Assembly: GCA_020809705.1 (NCBI GenBank)
Contig: CP085831.1
Span: 5,615,357 to 5,679,356, forward strand
Length of the DNA stretch: 64,000 nt
Source of the DNA: Calonectria ilicicola
Lineage: Eukaryota; Ascomycota; Sordariomycetes; Hypocreales; Nectriaceae
Direction of reading: 5' to 3'
The position numbers were made by a program, and so were the translations under genes. Of this stretch, positions 62,201 through 64,000 are shown one piece after another (position 1 is the first letter of the stretch; each line of letters starts with the position of its first letter). The notes beneath the pieces are model-generated. The model was not told where the DNA came from and ran no database searches. It was given only the letters and a program-made list of their open reading frames with translations.

Positions 62201-63515
62201 TACTAGAGGTAGGGAAGGTAATTAGTGCCTTATGTTATAACTAAGGTTATAATTAAGGTTAGGGTTAACCGCTCTGCCTAGGTCCTGGATAGAGGCTAGG
62301 CTTAAGGTTGAAGAGATGGAAATAGCCCTTTTCCTAGCTAGGTCTAGGGTAGGTGAGGGAGGGGGCTGGGAGGCTGGCCTAGCCGGGCTAGAGGCATTAG
62401 AGGGCACAGGTGAGTAGAATCTAATCCTACCTCTAGGGGGCTCAGCTAAGGGGCTCCTAGCAGTATGTTTCCTAGGGAGTGTAGGGTAGGTTAGGTAGGT
62501 GGAAGGGGGAGGAATTTCTGGTTGGAAAGGCTGGGCCCTAGGCCTACTAGACCGGGCTATAGCCAGGGGTGCTAAGGAAGGCGGCGGCTGTTGGTCTAGG
62601 GTAGGTTGGGTAGGTTGGGTAGCTAGCCTAGCTGGGGTTGAGACTGAGGATAACCCAGGTATTGCATGGACCTTGGATTGATGTGTTTTGATTCCATGGG
62701 CCCCTTTGCAAGCTGTAAAACAGGTAGGGCAGGGAACTAGGCCTAAGGGGCCTAGCTGTTAGTCTAAGAAGCGGTGTTAGGGGTATTTTTTCCTAATATG
62801 TTCCAAAATATCAGTATACCTACCCCCACAAGAGGGGCAGTCCATTTTAGTATGCTCTAAGGTAGGTAAGAATTCCCTAGGAAAAAACGTAAGGAAAGAA
62901 GGTCCTTAAAAATAAGGTTAAAAAGGGTCTTAGAAAAGGTCCTAAAAATAGGAAAAGAAGATGTTAGAAATAAGGTTAAAAATAAGGTTAAAAAGGGTCT
63001 CAGAAAAGGTCTTAAAAATAAGAAAAGAAGGTCTTAGAAAGTGAAATGGAAAAAGGAATGGAAAAAGGAATGGAATGGAAAGGAAATTAAATAGGAATGT
63101 AAAAAAAGGGGAAAAAAAGGGAGAGAAAAGAAGGGAGAAAAGAAAGGAGAAAAGAAGGGAGAGAAAAAAGATTAAGAAAAAAGGGGGAAAAAAGAGAGAA
63201 AAAAAGGGAAAGTAAAGAATACAAAGGAAATACAAAGGAAATACAAAAAACAAAGAAAAGGGGGAAAGATTAAATATATAATAGAGCAAGTTTCATAGGG
63301 TAAGTAAGGTAAGTAAAATGACAGGGAGTTAAATAGTATATTATTTTTATCTTTATATATTACCCTCCGGGGGCATTACTATATAGACTGGCCTCATTGC
63401 GCTTGAAAAGGTAGGGGGGAAAAGGAAAAAGAGGAGGAGGGGAGGGATAGGGTGAAGAAAGAGGGTAAATGGGGAGGATAGTGCGAGGAACAGTGTGAAA
63501 ACAGACACGCACATG
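59218..63515 (-). mobile_element. Non-LTR retroelement copy 2, R2/CRE/MoTeR-like
   Basis: This is the longest copy here. Minus-strand order: a purine-rich 5' region (63040-63270 on plus), two CCHH zinc fingers (62840-62694), a proline-rich linker, reverse transcriptase with RSIAVGDIVYRL, QLGV, SLDTSNAFN (motif A Asp), RQGDPLGPLLFS (motif B) and AYLDDIFIL (near 60962-60973), then a C-terminal finger CNHC...H...C (C-x2-C-x7-H-x3-C, 60130-60083) followed by LKADFSI and YYNLQVVAIN, which could be a restriction-like endonuclease core. CCHH fingers before and CCHC after the RT are the plan of R2/CRE-clade elements. Stops such as TAG for TGG or CAG and TAA for CAA break the frame, so the copy is dead. 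It is less RIP-mutated than copy 1. Confidence 0.8.
63040..63270. repeat. Purine-rich low-complexity tract
   Basis: The plus strand is nearly all A and G (GGGAGAAAAGAAGGGAG-type words, later GGAAATACAAA repeats). It lies in the 5' part of retroelement copy 2. The long Phe/Leu-rich open frame on the other strand is a by-product of this composition, not a gene. Confidence 0.8.
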
Positions 63516-63532
63516 GATAGGGTTGGGTTAGG
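63516..63532 (+). repeat. Telomere-like repeat at junction 3
   Basis: GATAGGGTTGGGTTAGG separates the 5' end of copy 2 from the 3' end of copy 3. It is a variant telomere-repeat patch in the same orientation as those at junctions 1 and 2. Confidence 0.6.
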
Positions 63533-64000
63533 TATATTTAACTATTTATAGCTAATAGTGCTTGGTTGCTTTTTAATAGGAAAGATATTTCTAGGTTTCT
63601 AGGTCTTATAGGGGAGTATTAAGGTAAGAGTTCTTAGATAGGAAAATAGGAAAATAGGAAAATAGGAAAATAGGAAAATAGGAAAATAGGAAAATAGGAA
63701 AATAGGAAAATAGGAAAATAGGAAAATAGGAAAATAGGAAAATAGGAAAATAGGAAAATAGGAAAATAGGAAAATAGGAAAATAGGAAAATAAGAATTAG
63801 AGGGTAGAGTAAAGAGTAAAAGAGAGAATAAAAAGAGAGTAAAATAGAGAGTAAAATATAGAGTAAGAGAGAGAATAAAGAGAGGGTAAAGGAAAGAGTA
63901 AAATAGAGAGTAAAATAGAGAGTGAAATAGGGGTTAGTTTTGGTTGAAAAGGCTAGCCCTTAGCCCTTTAGGAATAAGAATCGGGTTTTTAGTAGGGCTA
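63533..64000 (-). mobile_element. Non-LTR retroelement copy 3, 3' end only (runs off window)
   Basis: The segment repeats the 3' end of copies 1 and 2 (TATATTTAACTAT, AGGAAAGATATTTCTAGG, GGTTAGTTTTGGTTGAAAAGG) and continues beyond the window edge. Differences from copy 1 are few. It shows that at least three copies stand head to tail in one orientation. Confidence 0.85.
63641..63792. repeat. 8-bp microsatellite (GGAAAATA) x19
   Basis: Nineteen uninterrupted units of GGAAAATA make up this 152-bp array within the 3' region of retroelement copy 3. The matching place has four units in copy 1 (54962-54993) and a short degenerate array in copy 2 (about 59326-59368). The array is therefore an internal, length-variable part of the element. 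Confidence 0.9.

Noticed and set aside
62942..63289. 115-codon Phe/Leu-rich frame that looks like a membrane protein
   Set aside because: It is the complement of a purine-rich low-complexity tract and lacks any other sign of coding.
63641..63792. CRISPR-like array
   Set aside because: It is an uninterrupted 8-bp microsatellite without spacers, in a eukaryotic context.

Overview
The window is fungal nuclear DNA, very probably from a filamentous ascomycete (Pezizomycotina). Genes carry short 47-95 bp GT-AG introns, a giant nonribosomal peptide synthetase (NRPS) sits in a secondary-metabolite cluster, and TA-rich blocks and stop-ridden transposons look like repeat-induced point mutation (RIP). 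The genus cannot be fixed from sequence alone.

Layout. 1-2460: AT-rich block and transposon debris. 2473-7160 (-): ABCC-type ABC exporter, five exons. 8184-9093 (+): NodB-type polysaccharide deacetylase with an in-frame stop and a frameshift. 9642-11254 (+): cytochrome P450. 11465-13988 (-): stand-alone A-T NRPS module. 14040-17380: repeats, an AT-rich block and a solo LTR with target-site duplication. 17384-18471 (-): short-chain dehydrogenase. 19305-54163 (+): five-exon NRPS of about 11,540 residues. 54164-64000: AT-rich spacer, then three head-to-tail copies of a non-LTR retroelement with telomere-like repeats at the junctions and a miniature LTR element at one junction.

How the genes work together. 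The large NRPS reads (dead A)-C-A-T-(dead E), then C-A-T-E five times, then C-A-T-R. It lacks its own working loading module, and the separate A-T protein is the obvious candidate to supply the first residue in trans. The predicted product is a linear octapeptide: starter, one L residue, five residues passing E domains (D), and a last residue released reductively as an aldehyde or alcohol. This matches, as I recall it, the Fusarium graminearum fg3_54/C64 cluster (NRPS9 plus NRPS5) that makes the plant-invasion factor fusaoctaxin A. The ABC exporter, P450, SDR and deacetylase relic are accessory genes. No cluster-specific transcription factor is visible.

The right end looks subtelomeric. The retroelement has two CCHH zinc fingers, a reverse transcriptase and a C-terminal CCHC plus a possible restriction-like endonuclease region (R2/CRE/MoTeR type). 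Its 3' end abuts TTAGGG-like repeats in each copy, in the orientation expected for priming on the G-rich telomere strand, with the chromosome end to the right.
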